In this document: piece by piece, positions 1 to 9,384 of the stretch
How positions within the stretch are numbered: position 1 is the stretch's first letter
How the letters are laid out: every line of letters begins with the position of its first letter
Assembly (NCBI GenBank): GCA_026415715.1
Contig: JAOAGO010000020.1
Span: 1 to 50,181 of the forward strand
Direction of reading: 5' to 3'
Length of the DNA: 50,181 nt
From: Chitinophagaceae bacterium
GTDB lineage: Bacteria; Bacteroidota; Bacteroidia; Chitinophagales; Chitinophagaceae
The notes under the pieces: model-generated
The model's database searches: none
What the model was told of the DNA's origin: nothing
What the model saw: the letters and a program-made list of their open reading frames with translations, nothing else
Made by a program: the position numbers and the translations under genes

Positions 1-336
1 TATTTGATACCTTTGCTCTAAACTGAGTTGGTTGTATTTCTTTGTCATACGCAATACAAAGATTGCGCTACCCGGTCCAAAGGAAAAAAGCCCTTAAAAG
101 CTTTTTTCCTTTCCCTTTTAAAAAATTGCACTTATTTGTTGAACACAGCAATATTTATTCTGAATAAAAATTTCTTTTACGCTCTTTGAACCTTATTCCA
201 AAGCTGTTTTTCATCATTCAGCCTGAAATTTTCCTTATCAAACCTCCATAACTTCAGTTTAAACAACTTCTTGTAAAATTTTAGAATGATAAATAAAAAT
301 TAAAAAACTGACAAGCTGTCAGAAACCGGCATTATT
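1..336. other. Gene-free left edge
   Basis: No convincing reading frame is seen on either strand. The stretch is A/T-rich and holds one strong hairpin (79-112) and, at its right end, the start of the miaB promoter region. It is probably the 3' flank of a gene lying left of the window plus the miaB upstream region. Confidence 0.6.
79..112. terminator. Terminator-like hairpin
   Basis: A perfect 12-bp inverted repeat (79-90 against 101-112) encloses a 10-nt loop. Its arms are A/G-rich on the left and T/C-rich on the right, so a U-rich 3' arm would be made on either strand. It probably ends transcription of the gene left of the window and could work in both directions. No flanking gene end is visible to confirm this. 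Confidence 0.5.
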
Positions 337-339
337 ATG

Positions 340-347
340 TATATTTG
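340..347 (+). promoter_or_regulatory. Bacteroidota -7 box upstream of miaB
   Basis: TATATTTG matches the TAnnTTTG -7 consensus of the Bacteroidota primary sigma factor exactly. No good TTG -33 element sits 19-21 nt upstream. An ATG at 337 overlaps the box, so translation more likely starts at 361, just past the expected transcription start. Confidence 0.5.
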
Positions 348-360
348 CCTTCCCGACTTT

Positions 361-1797
361 ATGATTGAATTAAAAGACATAAATTACCTGAGTACCAAAA
401 TGCTGGACGAAAGCCGGCAAGGTGAAGCTTTTGCGGGTACTGCCGAAGGAAAAAGCAATAACGGAAAGTATTTTTATATTGAAAGCTATGGCTGTCAGAT
501 GAATTTTTCGGACAGCGAAATTGTGGCTTCTATCCTGCATAGTGAAGGGTACGGGGCTACACGCCAGCCTGAAGAGGCAGACCTGATTCTTATAAATACC
601 TGCTCCATTCGGGAAAAAGCCGAACAAACCATCAGAAATCGTCTCAAAGAATTTCGCCATGTAAAAGAACGTAAAAAAGGTACGTTGATCGGTGTGTTAG
701 GCTGCATGGCCGAGCGTCTCAAATCAAAGTGGCTGGAAGAAGAGCAACTGGTGGATATCGTAGTGGGCCCCGATGCCTACCGTTCCCTTCCGCTGCTGAT
801 ACGGCAGGCCGATGACGGTCGCAAAGCGGTAAATGTGCTGCTGAGCCGGGAAGAAACCTATGCCGACATAGCGCCGGTGCGCCTCGATTCAAACGGGGTA
901 ACGGCCTTTGTGAGCATCATGCGCGGATGCAACAATATGTGCACATTTTGTGTGGTACCCTTTACCCGCGGACGGGAACGGAGCCGTGATGCCGAAAGTA
1001 TCGTTGCTGAATGTACATCGCTGTTTGAACAGGGTTTTCGTGAAGTAACGTTACTGGGTCAGAACGTGGACAGCTACTATTACGTGCCCCCGCAAGGCGA
1101 GCCCGTTACATTTGCCCGGTTGCTGGAAAAAGTAGCTCAAATTTCACCACTGCTGCGCATACGTTTTTCCACTTCGCATCCGAAAGATATTACCGACGAA
1201 GTGCTTTGGGTCATGGCGCGGTATCCCAATATATGCCGGTACATTCATCTGCCGGTTCAAAGCGGTTCAAACCGGATTTTGCAACTTATGAACCGGACGT
1301 ATACCCGTGAATGGTACAAGGCAAAAGTGGATAAAATTAGGGAAATCTTGCCCGATTGCGGCATCAGCTCCGATATCATTGCCGGATTTTGCACGGAACA
1401 AGAAATAGATCATCAAGACACGCTTGACATTATGAAATACTGCCGCTTTGATATGAGCTATATGTTTATGTACAGCGAAAGGCCGGGTACGCTGGCACAA
1501 CGCCGTTATAAAGACGATGTTTTGCCTGAAGTGAAAAAAAGAAGATTGACGGAAATTGTGAATCTCCAGAACCGTCTTTCGCTGGAAAGCAACCGTAAAG
1601 ACATTGGAAAAATTTTTGAAGTACTTATTGAAGGAAACAGCAAACGAAGCGACGCCGACTGGATGGGAAGAAATTCGCAAAACAAAGTGGTGATTTTCCC
1701 GAAAAACGAAAAAAAACTGAAACCCGGAGATTATGTAAACGTTAAAATTCACGACAGTACCCAGGCCACCTTATTCGGCGAACTTGTGAATGAATAA
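361..1797 (+). CDS. miaB: tRNA-2-methylthio-N6-dimethylallyladenosine synthase
   Basis: Radical-SAM methylthiotransferase that adds the 2-methylthio group to i6A37 of tRNAs reading UNN codons, in the cytoplasm. The N-terminal UPF0004 domain has its three cluster-binding cysteines at about 45, 81 and 115 (in [21 protein letters not shown] and LGCMAERLK). The radical-SAM motif is C190-x3-C194-x2-C197 in [10 protein letters not shown], followed by [16 protein letters not shown] domain forms the last 65 or so residues. The length of 478 residues is normal. An in-frame ATG at 337 would overlap the promoter -7 box, so 361 is preferred; an ATG at 400 is also possible. It heads a run of + genes with the sigma-54 activator, lptE and secG, an order common in Bacteroidota. 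Confidence 0.95.
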   Translation: MIELKDINYLSTKMLDESRQGEAFAGTAEGKSNNGKYFYIESYGCQMNFSDSEIVASILHSEGYGATRQPEEADLILINTCSIREKAEQTIRNRLKEFRHVKERKKGTLIGVLGCMAERLKSKWLEEEQLVDIVVGPDAYRSLPLLIRQADDGRKAVNVLLSREETYADIAPVRLDSNGVTAFVSIMRGCNNMCTFCVVPFTRGRERSRDAESIVAECTSLFEQGFREVTLLGQNVDSYYYVPPQGEPVTFARLLEKVAQISPLLRIRFSTSHPKDITDEVLWVMARYPNICRYIHLPVQSGSNRILQLMNRTYTREWYKAKVDKIREILPDCGISSDIIAGFCTEQEIDHQDTLDIMKYCRFDMSYMFMYSERPGTLAQRRYKDDVLPEVKKRRLTEIVNLQNRLSLESNRKDIGKIFEVLIEGNSKRSDADWMGRNSQNKVVIFPKNEKKLKPGDYVNVKIHDSTQATLFGELVNE

Positions 1798-1809
1798 ACA
1801 CGGAAAAAC

Positions 1810-3087
1810 ATGAAAAACGAATTTGAATTACAAAACATAAAAAATCGCTTCGGAATTATCGGAAATTCTCCGGCTTTGAATTACGCCCTTGAAGTAGCCA
1901 TTCAGGTGGCACCAACGGATTTGACGGTACTGATTACCGGAGAAAGCGGCGTAGGTAAAGAAGTGTTTTCCCAAATCATTCATCATCTCTCCCCCCGAAA
2001 GCATAGTCCTTTTATTGCCGTAAACTGCGGGGCCATTCCGGAAGGCACCATAGATTCAGAATTGTTTGGTCATGAAAAAGGTTCATTCACCGGGGCTATT
2101 GAAGCCCGAAAAGGATATTTTGAAACGGTAAGCGGAGGTACGATTTTTCTGGATGAAGTGGGCGAGTTGCCACTGGGCACGCAGGCCAGATTACTAAGAG
2201 TGCTTGAAACGGGTGAATTCATAAGAGTCGGTTCATCCAAAGTGCAGAAAACAAACGTAAGGGTTATAGCGGCCACCAATAAGGATTTACTGCTGCTGGT
2301 GCAGTCCGGAAAGTTCAGAGAAGATTTATATTACCGGCTCAGTACCGTACCTATCCGGGTGCCCTCGCTGCAGCAACGACCGGAAGATATACATTTACTG
2401 TTCAGAAAATTTGCCGCTGATTTTGCGGCCAAATACCGCACCACCCCGATACAACTGGACGAAGAAGCCGTTCAACTGTTAATCCAATACCCCTGGCCCG
2501 GCAATGTGCGGGAACTGAAAAACATCGCCGAGCAAATCTCGGTTCTTTCCCAAAACAAATTAATAACGGCAAAAGAACTGAGCCGATATTTGCAACCCAT
2601 TTCATCAAACAGGATGCCGGTTCTTGTTTCATCAGGCAATTCTCAGGACTTCTCGAACGAACGGGAAATTCTTTATAAGTTGTTTTTTGATTTAAAGAAA
2701 GACGTAACGGAAATGAAAAAAATGTTTCTGGAAATTCTGCAAAACCCGAATTTCCTGGCTCAACATCCGTCGCTGATTCATCAGTTGAAAGAAACTGATA
2801 CATTGCTTCCTCTTTCGGGTCAGCCTCTTCCCACGGCAAAAATTCCGCAAAATGCAGTATCCGGCTCACAGCCCGTTTTGCAACCGTCACAACCGGTAAT
2901 TATGAATTCAGAAATCCAGGAACATGAAGAAGTGGAAGAAAGCTTAAACATCATGGAAAAAGAAAAGGAACTGATCATCAAAGCGCTGAAAAAACACCGC
3001 AACAAAAGAAAAGACGCCGCCATGGATCTGGGCATCAGCGAAAGAACCTTATACCGAAAACTGAAAGAATACAGCATAGAATCGTAA
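1810..3087 (+). CDS. Sigma-54 interaction AAA+ transcriptional activator
   Basis: Enhancer-binding activator of sigma-54 RNA polymerase. There is no N-terminal receiver or sensor domain: the AAA+ domain begins almost at once. Walker A is GESGVGKE (44-51), the sigma-54 contact loop is GSFTGA (91-96, variant of GAFTGA), and Walker B is IFLDE (112-116). A low-complexity linker (about 270-370) leads to a Fis-type helix-turn-helix at the C-terminus (LGISERTLYRKLKEY). Length is 425 residues. It starts 12 nt after miaB, and the pairing with miaB and lptE is conserved in Bacteroidota. The missing sensor domain suggests control by partner proteins or expression level. Its targets cannot be told from the sequence. 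Confidence 0.92.
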   Translation: MKNEFELQNIKNRFGIIGNSPALNYALEVAIQVAPTDLTVLITGESGVGKEVFSQIIHHLSPRKHSPFIAVNCGAIPEGTIDSELFGHEKGSFTGAIEARKGYFETVSGGTIFLDEVGELPLGTQARLLRVLETGEFIRVGSSKVQKTNVRVIAATNKDLLLLVQSGKFREDLYYRLSTVPIRVPSLQQRPEDIHLLFRKFAADFAAKYRTTPIQLDEEAVQLLIQYPWPGNVRELKNIAEQISVLSQNKLITAKELSRYLQPISSNRMPVLVSSGNSQDFSNEREILYKLFFDLKKDVTEMKKMFLEILQNPNFLAQHPSLIHQLKETDTLLPLSGQPLPTAKIPQNAVSGSQPVLQPSQPVIMNSEIQEHEEVEESLNIMEKEKELIIKALKKHRNKRKDAAMDLGISERTLYRKLKEYSIES

Positions 3088-3099
3088 AACTATATTCGC

Positions 3100-3612
3100 T
3101 TGCCGAAATCTCTTACCATATACATTTTGGTTTGCGGTGCCGCACTGCTTGTCCACCCTGCCTGTACCTTTAAATACGGATTCAAAGATGTGTCCATACC
3201 GCCAGAAGTTAAAACGGTGCGGGTAAATTTTATAGAAAACAAAGCACAGTATATCAATCCGCAGCTGAGTCCGCGTCTCACCGACAGATTAAGACAGAAA
3301 ATTGTTGGCCAAACACGACTCACCCAAACCAATCATGAAAACGTGGACTGGGAGGTTTCGGGTTTTATTACAGATTATTCGTTTTCCACTTCGGCTATTT
3401 CAAACCAGCAGGTGGCCAATAACAGACTAACGGTAAGTGTTCGCATTATACTCAATGACCGCCTGAAAAATGACGTAAAAGAATATGACATCATGCGCAC
3501 CTTTGAATTTAAAGGCAACCTTTCTTTACACCAGGCAGAAAACAGCCTTTCTGATGAAATCATTCGTACCTTAACCGATGAAATTTTCAACCGTCTGTTT
3601 TCCAACTGGTAA
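3100..3612 (+). CDS. lptE: LptE-family LPS-assembly lipoprotein
   Basis: Probable outer-membrane lipoprotein that plugs LptD during lipopolysaccharide export. It has 170 residues: a hydrophobic signal and a lipoprotein-type cysteine at 22 (VHPAC), then a mixed alpha/beta domain with the Bacteroidota LptE pattern (YGFKDVSIPPEVKTVRV near the start, LTDEIFNRLFSNW at the end). The start is a TTG at 3100, 12 nt after the sigma-54 activator stop. No upstream ATG fits, and this start gives a complete signal peptide. The position between the activator and secG is typical for this gene in the phylum. Sequence conservation is low across LptE, so the call leans on context as well as pattern. Confidence 0.82.
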   Translation: MPKSLTIYILVCGAALLVHPACTFKYGFKDVSIPPEVKTVRVNFIENKAQYINPQLSPRLTDRLRQKIVGQTRLTQTNHENVDWEVSGFITDYSFSTSAISNQQVANNRLTVSVRIILNDRLKNDVKEYDIMRTFEFKGNLSLHQAENSLSDEIIRTLTDEIFNRLFSNW

Positions 3613-3626
3613 ACTTTTTAAACGGA

Positions 3627-4619
3627 ATGGAAACCCCATTGAACAAATTCATAAATGCTTTTTTTCTGAAAAATTCATTAAGGGAGTGCTCGGTTGAAGA
3701 ACTCCGGCAGCTTACTCATGCTTACCCTTACCTCAATGCAGTACACCTCATGTATGCCAAAAAGCTGTATGATGAAAATCACCCACACTATAAGGAACAG
3801 GCAGAAAAAACATCACTGTATTTTCAGAATCCTTTACTCGTTCCTTTTTTTATCGAATCTTTTGGAGAACCGGAATGGAAAACAACTTTGCCTGAAGCAG
3901 CTGATACGAAGTCAGAACATCAGATGTCGGAAGCATCAAAAAGATTCACAGCCCGCACCGAAGAACCGGAAATCACGGAAACCGAAAAGATGTTTCAAGC
4001 CGAAATCAAATATGAAAATGTATCCCGCCCTGAAAATGATGATCTTTTATCAGCTCCACCTCTCATGGAAAACGCTGTATCAGAAAGCTTAGAAACCAAA
4101 GGAACAAATACCGAAATTCCTGTCTTAACCGATAACAGTTCTGCAGAAAAGATACAAACGGCCGATAAACAAAACGAGGATTTTACAGATAGAAATGAGG
4201 TAGAACTTCCGATGAAAGAACAAAAATCCGAATCGGCAACAGAAATGCTTTTTGAGCCATATCATACCATCGATTATTTTGCTTCTCAGGGAATAAAGAT
4301 ACCGGAGGATGTAATACCGTCAGCGGCCCCTTTTGATCATCAGCTGAAACGATTTACGGAATGGCTGAAACTGCTGAAAAAACTTCCAGAGGCCGAAATC
4401 GTAAAACAGATCAATCCGGACGCCGAACAGAAAGTTCAGCATCTGGCTTTTCAATCGGTGTTACAGGCCGAAATCATTACCGAAGCGATGGCGGAAGTAT
4501 GGGTAAAACAGGGCGAAACGGGCAAAGCCATTTCCGTGTACGAAAAATTAAGTTTGCTGGAACCCGCCAAAAGCGCTTATTTTGCACGGCGAATTGAAGA
4601 ATTAAAGAAAAATATATGA
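3627..4619 (+). CDS. Conserved hypothetical protein with C-terminal TPR-like helices
   Basis: A protein of 330 residues with no family name that I recognise. Residues 1-75 form a helical N-terminal domain (NKFINAFFLKNSLRECSVEEL, then YPYLNAVHLMYAKKLYDEN). A long acidic, Glu/Lys/Thr-rich and probably disordered linker covers about 90-215. The C-terminal 60 residues resemble a tetratricopeptide unit (ITEAMAEVWVKQGETGKAISVYEKLSLLEP). No signal peptide or membrane segment is present. It begins 14 nt after lptE and overlaps secG by 4 nt (ATGA), so it is translationally coupled to secG. Its place between an LPS-export and a Sec gene suggests an envelope-biogenesis role, but this is inference only. 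Confidence 0.8.
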   Translation: METPLNKFINAFFLKNSLRECSVEELRQLTHAYPYLNAVHLMYAKKLYDENHPHYKEQAEKTSLYFQNPLLVPFFIESFGEPEWKTTLPEAADTKSEHQMSEASKRFTARTEEPEITETEKMFQAEIKYENVSRPENDDLLSAPPLMENAVSESLETKGTNTEIPVLTDNSSAEKIQTADKQNEDFTDRNEVELPMKEQKSESATEMLFEPYHTIDYFASQGIKIPEDVIPSAAPFDHQLKRFTEWLKLLKKLPEAEIVKQINPDAEQKVQHLAFQSVLQAEIITEAMAEVWVKQGETGKAISVYEKLSLLEPAKSAYFARRIEELKKNI

Positions 4620-4981
4620 CGACAATATTTATAATTCTGATTGTTCTGGCCAGCCTTTTACTGGGTTTCATTGTATTGGTGCAAAATCCTAAAGGGGGCG
4701 GTTTAGCCAGCAATATTGCGGGGTTCAGCAATCAGTTTATGGGAGTTAAGCAAACCACAGATGTATTGGAAAAAGGTACCTGGCTCTTTGCGGGCATTAT
4801 CGGTTTACTTTGTCTTTTTTCCGTGTTTTTTATACCCAGGTCTTCGGTATCCGGTTCCGGCGAAGTGGATCGGACAAAAGAGGCCACAGGAGCGCCGATT
4901 CCCTCACAAAGCAGGCCTCAGACAACTCCCAATACCATACCTATTGCTCCTCCTGCAGGTCAGCCTTCAAATAACCCTTAA
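4616..4981 (+). CDS. secG: Preprotein translocase subunit SecG
   Basis: Small inner-membrane subunit of the SecYEG channel. It has 121 residues and two membrane helices (about 2-22 and 58-75), with the conserved cytoplasmic segment between them (VLVQNPKGGGLASNIAG, then a Gly/Phe-rich stretch before the second helix). The C-terminal 40 residues are a Pro/Thr/Ser-rich tail, longer than in enterobacterial SecG but common in Bacteroidota. The start codon overlaps the stop of the upstream hypothetical gene (ATGA). It appears to end the operon, as a separate promoter precedes mltG. Confidence 0.93.
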   Translation: MTTIFIILIVLASLLLGFIVLVQNPKGGGLASNIAGFSNQFMGVKQTTDVLEKGTWLFAGIIGLLCLFSVFFIPRSSVSGSGEVDRTKEATGAPIPSQSRPQTTPNTIPIAPPAGQPSNNP

Positions 4982-5050
4982 TTTCTTATGCTAAAATTTT
5001 GTTTTTGTAAATAAAATAAATTTTGCAAAGGGAAGTGTTTATCCTTTATT

Positions 5051-5079
5051 TTTGACATGAAAGGATAACGCCATATTTG
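5051..5079 (+). promoter_or_regulatory. Promoter of mltG abutting the start codon
   Basis: TTTG at 5051-5054 and CATATTTG at 5072-5079 (one mismatch to TAnnTTTG) are separated by 17 nt. The -7 box ends one base before the mltG ATG at 5081. If used, the mRNA would be leaderless or begin inside the annotated gene. Confidence 0.5.
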
Positions 5080-5080
5080 C

Positions 5081-6139
5081 ATGAAATGGAAGCGAATTCA
5101 TTATGTTGCCGCTCTTTCAGGAATTGTATTTTCTTTTTTTCTTTATCAGTTGTTTCGACCCTCATTCACAAACACAGAAAAAAAATATCTGTACATACGA
5201 GATAATCTTACGCTTCACGAGCTCAAAGAGGAACTAAAAAAAAATTTTCAGCTCAAAGGCAAAGGGTTTGAACTGGCAGCAAAAATTTTGCGTTTTAAAA
5301 AACCTAAATCCGGACGCTACATCATTAAAGACGGAGAAAGCGCCTGGTCTGTGGTACGAAAGCTGCGGCAGGGTCGTCAGGCTGTAGTGAGAATTACCAT
5401 TGTAAAAGAACGCACCAAAGAATTATTTGCCGGTAAAATAGGTACCGGCAAACGGTTTGATTTCATGTTTGATTCCCTCCAAATGATTCAATACCTGAAT
5501 AATCCAGAAGAAGTAAAAAAATACGGGGTTGATACAGGCAACGTTATGGCTATTATTATGCCTGATACGTATTTTCAGGTGTGGAACAGCACGCCGGAAA
5601 AACTGATGCAACAGTTTTATAATCGTTTCAAAAAATACTGGAATGCCGAAAGAACCAAAAAGGCGCAGGCCAGAGGATTGACACCGCTTCAAACCGTTAT
5701 ACTGGCATCTATTGTGGAAGAGGAAACCAATCTGAAAAAAGACAAATACCTTATTGCCAGCGTATATTTAAACCGCCTGAAAAAAGGAATGAAACTGGAA
5801 GCCGACCCCACCGTAAAATTTGTTACCCGCAACTTTCAACTGGGGCGTATTTTGTATTCTCATCTCAAAATTCCCTCACCATACAATACCTACCTGAATA
5901 CAGGCTTGCCACCCGGCCCGATATGTACGCCTTCAGAAGAATCCATAGAAGCGGTACTTGATGCCCCGGAAACCGATTATCTGTTTTTTGTGGCCAGTTA
6001 TAAGTTTGACGGAACCAGTATTTTTACCAGCAATTTGAAAGATCATACCTATTACGCCGGACTTCTGCATCAGGAACTGGACCGCAGGGCCGATTCTATC
6101 CGTAAACTCAAAGAAACGAATATGCAGCGTGTTCCCTAA
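5081..6139 (+). CDS. mltG: Endolytic murein transglycosylase MltG
   Basis: Inner-membrane lytic transglycosylase that cuts nascent glycan strands and so sets peptidoglycan chain length. It has 352 residues: one N-terminal membrane anchor (about 8-26), a LysM-like region (about 35-110), then the YceG catalytic domain. The catalytic glutamate is in ASIVEEET (E213), and LEADPTVKF, PSPYNTY and LPPGPICTPS are the usual downstream motifs. The promoter lies against the ATG, so a slightly later start is possible, but the membrane anchor is only complete from 5081. The downstream YihY gene overlaps its 3' end. Confidence 0.93.
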   Translation: MKWKRIHYVAALSGIVFSFFLYQLFRPSFTNTEKKYLYIRDNLTLHELKEELKKNFQLKGKGFELAAKILRFKKPKSGRYIIKDGESAWSVVRKLRQGRQAVVRITIVKERTKELFAGKIGTGKRFDFMFDSLQMIQYLNNPEEVKKYGVDTGNVMAIIMPDTYFQVWNSTPEKLMQQFYNRFKKYWNAERTKKAQARGLTPLQTVILASIVEEETNLKKDKYLIASVYLNRLKKGMKLEADPTVKFVTRNFQLGRILYSHLKIPSPYNTYLNTGLPPGPICTPSEESIEAVLDAPETDYLFFVASYKFDGTSIFTSNLKDHTYYAGLLHQELDRRADSIRKLKETNMQRVP

Positions 6140-7055
6140 ATGGTACCATAAAATCCGTTCGCACCGGTTTGTGGATTCTCTGATTCAAAAGAGCCGGACG
6201 ACCTCGCTTCCCGGCTTCAGCAAAATTCCTGTTTATGATGTGGTTCGTTTTTTCTGGCATCAAATTCAAACCGTTGGAATGAACGAAAGGGCATCTTCCA
6301 TTTCATTCAATATTGTAATGGCCATCCCTCCGGCCGTAATGTTTCTGTTTACCCTGATTCCCTTCATGCCGATATCAAAGGAATTTGAAGAAGGCATTTA
6401 TGAATTAATCCGGGAAATTATACCCGGCGAAGAAAATAATGCCAAGCTGATCGCATTTCTGAAAGATTTTATTAACAAGCCCCGCACCGGACTGCTCTCC
6501 TTTGGCTTTTTGCTTTCTCTGTATTTTTCTTCCAGCGCCATAACCGGCATGCAGCGTTCATTTGACCGAAGCCTTAAAGAGTTAAAAAAAAGATCGGAAT
6601 GGCAAAGCCGACTGGGAGCGCTCCGCATAACCCTCATTCTTTACCTCATTGTGTTACTTTGTGTGATGCTGCTGATTGCGCAGGGTAAACTGCTGCAATG
6701 GATGGCTTTCAGCGAATCATTCCGGAATATTTTTCTGATTACCCGCTGGTTTCTGATTGTTCTTCTTTACTTCACCGTAATCTCTATTTTATACCGCTAC
6801 GTGCCTGCTGTCGAAAAAAAATGGCCACTGATTAATCCGGGTTCGGTAACGGCTACTATTTTGATGTTACTCACTTCCTTTGTGTTTTCGTGGTGGGTAA
6901 GTCGTTTTAACAGTTATAATCAATTGTACGGTTCTATTGGCACGGTAATGCTGATAATGGCGCTTATTTATGTAAACTCATTAGTGTTAATAATTGGATA
7001 TGAATTAAATGTAAGCATCAGCACATTAAAAAATGAAGCCCGGCGCGGGAATTAA
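6129..7055 (+). CDS. YihY/virulence factor BrkB family membrane protein
   Basis: Polytopic inner-membrane protein of the YihY/BrkB family; the molecular function is not established. It has 308 residues. The N-terminal 50 are soluble, followed by about six hydrophobic segments (for example MAIPPAVMFLFTLIPF, LLSFGFLLSLYFSSSAI, and a C-terminal LIMALIYVNSLVLIIGYELN). The family pattern NERASSISFNIVMAIPP is clear. The start is taken as GTG at 6129, overlapping mltG by 11 nt. No better in-frame ATG lies before the conserved region. The overlap suggests co-translation with mltG. Confidence 0.88.
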   Translation: MFPKWYHKIRSHRFVDSLIQKSRTTSLPGFSKIPVYDVVRFFWHQIQTVGMNERASSISFNIVMAIPPAVMFLFTLIPFMPISKEFEEGIYELIREIIPGEENNAKLIAFLKDFINKPRTGLLSFGFLLSLYFSSSAITGMQRSFDRSLKELKKRSEWQSRLGALRITLILYLIVLLCVMLLIAQGKLLQWMAFSESFRNIFLITRWFLIVLLYFTVISILYRYVPAVEKKWPLINPGSVTATILMLLTSFVFSWWVSRFNSYNQLYGSIGTVMLIMALIYVNSLVLIIGYELNVSISTLKNEARRGN

Positions 7056-7113
7056 AATTTGTAATTTTATTTAGATTGTTTTTCCGACATTTGTAAGTAA
7101 AAACATTTTATCT

Positions 7114-7716
7114 ATGAATAAAAAATTTTTTTCCTTGTTGCCGGTAACCGGTTTAATGCTTCTGGCATCCATTCCAATTGAACCGATAGACCTCGGCTCT
7201 TCCATACCCAAGCCCGATCTGAAGATGAAAGATGTAAGCGGTAAAGAGTTGTCGCTTAAAGACATTAAAACCTCAAAGGGGCTTTTGGTAATGTTTAGCT
7301 GCAACACCTGCCCTTATGTCATCAAAAATCAAACCCGCACCTATGAGGTTTGCAAATATGCACAGGGTAAAGGGATTGGCGTGGCGCTCATAAACTCAAA
7401 TGAAGCAAAAAGAAATGATGATGACAGTTACGAAAAAATGCAGGCTTATGCTAAAGAACAGGCTTATGCATGGTATTATCTGGTAGACAAAAATTCGGAA
7501 CTGGCAGATGCTTTCGGTGCCAAGAGAACTCCCGAGTGTTTTTTATTTGACGGAAACGGAAAATTGGTCTATCATGGTGCCATTGATGACAATCCATCCA
7601 ATGCCGATGCGGTAACCCGGAAACACCTAATGATAGCTATTGATGAAATGCTGGCAGGAAAAGATATTGAAGTGAAAAAAACCAAATCTGTTGGGTGTAC
7701 CATAAAAAGACTTTAA
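7114..7716 (+). CDS. Exported thioredoxin-fold (AhpC/TSA-type) redoxin
   Basis: Thioredoxin-fold protein of 200 residues, probably a periplasmic thiol reductant or peroxidase-like redoxin. An N-terminal hydrophobic signal (about 1-20) precedes the redoxin domain (PDLKMKDVSGKELSLKDI). The active-site pair is C63-x2-C66 in SCNTCPYV. A cis-Pro region (AKRTPECFLFDGNGKLVYHGAIDDNP) and a third cysteine near the end (C195, SVGCTIKR) follow. It has its own upstream spacing of 58 nt after the YihY gene and is followed by a strong terminator. The partner is unknown. Confidence 0.88.
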   Translation: MNKKFFSLLPVTGLMLLASIPIEPIDLGSSIPKPDLKMKDVSGKELSLKDIKTSKGLLVMFSCNTCPYVIKNQTRTYEVCKYAQGKGIGVALINSNEAKRNDDDSYEKMQAYAKEQAYAWYYLVDKNSELADAFGAKRTPECFLFDGNGKLVYHGAIDDNPSNADAVTRKHLMIAIDEMLAGKDIEVKKTKSVGCTIKRL

Positions 7717-7746
7717 CAGATTTTTTTGTTCATATCATGATGAATT

Positions 7747-7770
7747 ACCGGCCATATGGCCGGTTTTTTA
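7747..7770 (+). terminator. Rho-independent terminator after the redoxin gene
   Basis: A perfect 7-bp G/C-rich stem (ACCGGCC / GGCCGGT, loop ATAT) is followed by TTTTTTA. The whole stem is palindromic. It lies 30 nt after the redoxin stop. The remaining 215 nt up to accC show no gene and only a weak 6-bp hairpin at 7850-7870. Confidence 0.88.
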
Positions 7771-7985
7771 TTTACGTAAATTTGTTTAAAAATTTTCATT
7801 CTGTTTTTAGGGAGGATTTCATTATAATTTCTTGAATCGCATTTTTCGCCCTGAATGCAGTTTTTTCAGGTTTTGAGAGTACCCTGATTTAACTCAAAAC
7901 ATAAAAATGATTACATTTCAGAAAGAAACAGAAAAACGATTCTTCCGAGACAACAAACCAATGTAAAAACTAAGTTAGAGAATAA

Positions 7986-9323
7986 TTATTTCATTTTAAA
8001 ACCTTCCAGAAACTTAGTAGTAAAGTTGCCGCTGCGGAACCGTTCATCCTGCATCAGTTGTAAGTGGAAGGGAATTGTGGTTTTAATTCCTTCAATGACA
8101 TATTCGCTCAGTGCCCTGTACATGGTTTGTATGGCTTCTTCTCTGGTTTGGGCCACGGTAATCAGCTTTCCGATCATGGAATCATAGTAAGGTGGAATAA
8201 CATATCCGGCATAAACATGGCTGTCAACCCTTACGCCATGGCCCCCGGGTTGATGAAGTACGGTAATTTTGCCGGGCGAAGGACGGAAGTCATTGTATGG
8301 ATCTTCGGCATTAATACGGCATTCAATGGCATGCATTTGCGGATAATAATCTCTTCCGCTGATGGGTTCGCCCATGGCAATTTTAATCTGTTCTTTAATC
8401 AGGTCGAAATTTATGACTTCTTCAGTTACGCAATGTTCTACCTGGATACGTGTATTCATTTCCATAAAGTAGAAATTGCGGTATTTGTCAACAAGAAATT
8501 CAATGGTACCTACACTTTCATAATTTATGGCGGCGGCGGCTTTACGGGCGGCTTCACCCATGCGCTTACGCAAATCATCCGTCATAAACGGAGAGGGTGA
8601 TTCTTCCACCAGCTTCTGGTGTCTTCGCTGAATGGAACAATCCCTTTCGCTCAAATGACAAACCGTTCCGTACTGATCGCCGGCTACCTGAATTTCAATA
8701 TGGCGTGGCTCTTCTATAAATTTCTCCATGTACAGGCCATCGTTTTTAAATGCTGCGGCCGCTTCGGCTTTTGCCGAATGATAGGCTCGCTCCAGTTCAC
8801 TTTCTTCCCACACCAAACGCATCCCTTTTCCGCCTCCGCCGGCTGTGGCTTTCAGCATTACCGGATATCCGATTTCTTTGGCTACGCCTTTTGCATGATC
8901 CAGACTTTCCAGTAAACCCTCACTTCCGGGAATCACCGGAACGCCGGCTTTGATCATGGTTTCTTTAGCGGTAATCTTATCACCCATGGCGCTGATCTGT
9001 GCCGGGGTAGGTCCTATGAATTTTATTCCATGATCGGCACAGATTTGAGAAAACTTGGCATTTTCGGATAAAAATCCATACCCCGGATGTATGGCATCGG
9101 CATTGGTGATTTCCGCGGCCGCCATAAGGTGAGGGATATTCAGATAAGATTCGGCGCTGGGTGGGCGACCGATACATACCGCCTCATCAGCAAATTTTAC
9201 ATGCAGGCTGTCACGATCTGCCGTTGAAAAAACCGCAACGGTTTTTATTCCCATTTCGCGACACGTACGAATAACTCTCAGGGCAATTTCGCCGCGGTTA
9301 GCTATCAGAATTTTTTTAAACAT
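7986..9323 (-). CDS. accC: Acetyl-CoA carboxylase, biotin carboxylase subunit
   Basis: Carboxylates biotin on AccB with bicarbonate and ATP, the first step of malonyl-CoA synthesis for fatty acids. It has 445 residues, full length. In order: N-domain [27 protein letters not shown]-grasp glycine loop [11 protein letters not shown], bicarbonate/biotin site region [16 protein letters not shown], and the metal/catalytic segment [16 protein letters not shown]-terminal domain includes [12 protein letters not shown]. It starts with ATG, 61 nt after the accB stop, and closes the efp-accB-accC run on the minus strand. Confidence 0.97.
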   Translation of the reverse strand: MFKKILIANRGEIALRVIRTCREMGIKTVAVFSTADRDSLHVKFADEAVCIGRPPSAESYLNIPHLMAAAEITNADAIHPGYGFLSENAKFSQICADHGIKFIGPTPAQISAMGDKITAKETMIKAGVPVIPGSEGLLESLDHAKGVAKEIGYPVMLKATAGGGGKGMRLVWEESELERAYHSAKAEAAAAFKNDGLYMEKFIEEPRHIEIQVAGDQYGTVCHLSERDCSIQRRHQKLVEESPSPFMTDDLRKRMGEAARKAAAAINYESVGTIEFLVDKYRNFYFMEMNTRIQVEHCVTEEVINFDLIKEQIKIAMGEPISGRDYYPQMHAIECRINAEDPYNDFRPSPGKITVLHQPGGHGVRVDSHVYAGYVIPPYYDSMIGKLITVAQTREEAIQTMYRALSEYVIEGIKTTIPFHLQLMQDERFRSGNFTTKFLEGFKMK

Positions 9324-9384
9324 GGAGCTTTTTTAATGAACTTTTTCGAAACCTGAAATGTGTTTATCATCAGCGATTTAGCTA

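Noticed and set aside
337-360. Longer miaB reading starting at an ATG at 337
   Set aside because: The ATG overlaps an exact -7 promoter box (340-347), so an mRNA from this promoter would not include it.
7850-7870. CCTGAA/TTCAGG hairpin as accC terminator
   Set aside because: Only 6 bp with a 9-nt loop and no T tract on the minus strand side; too weak to call.
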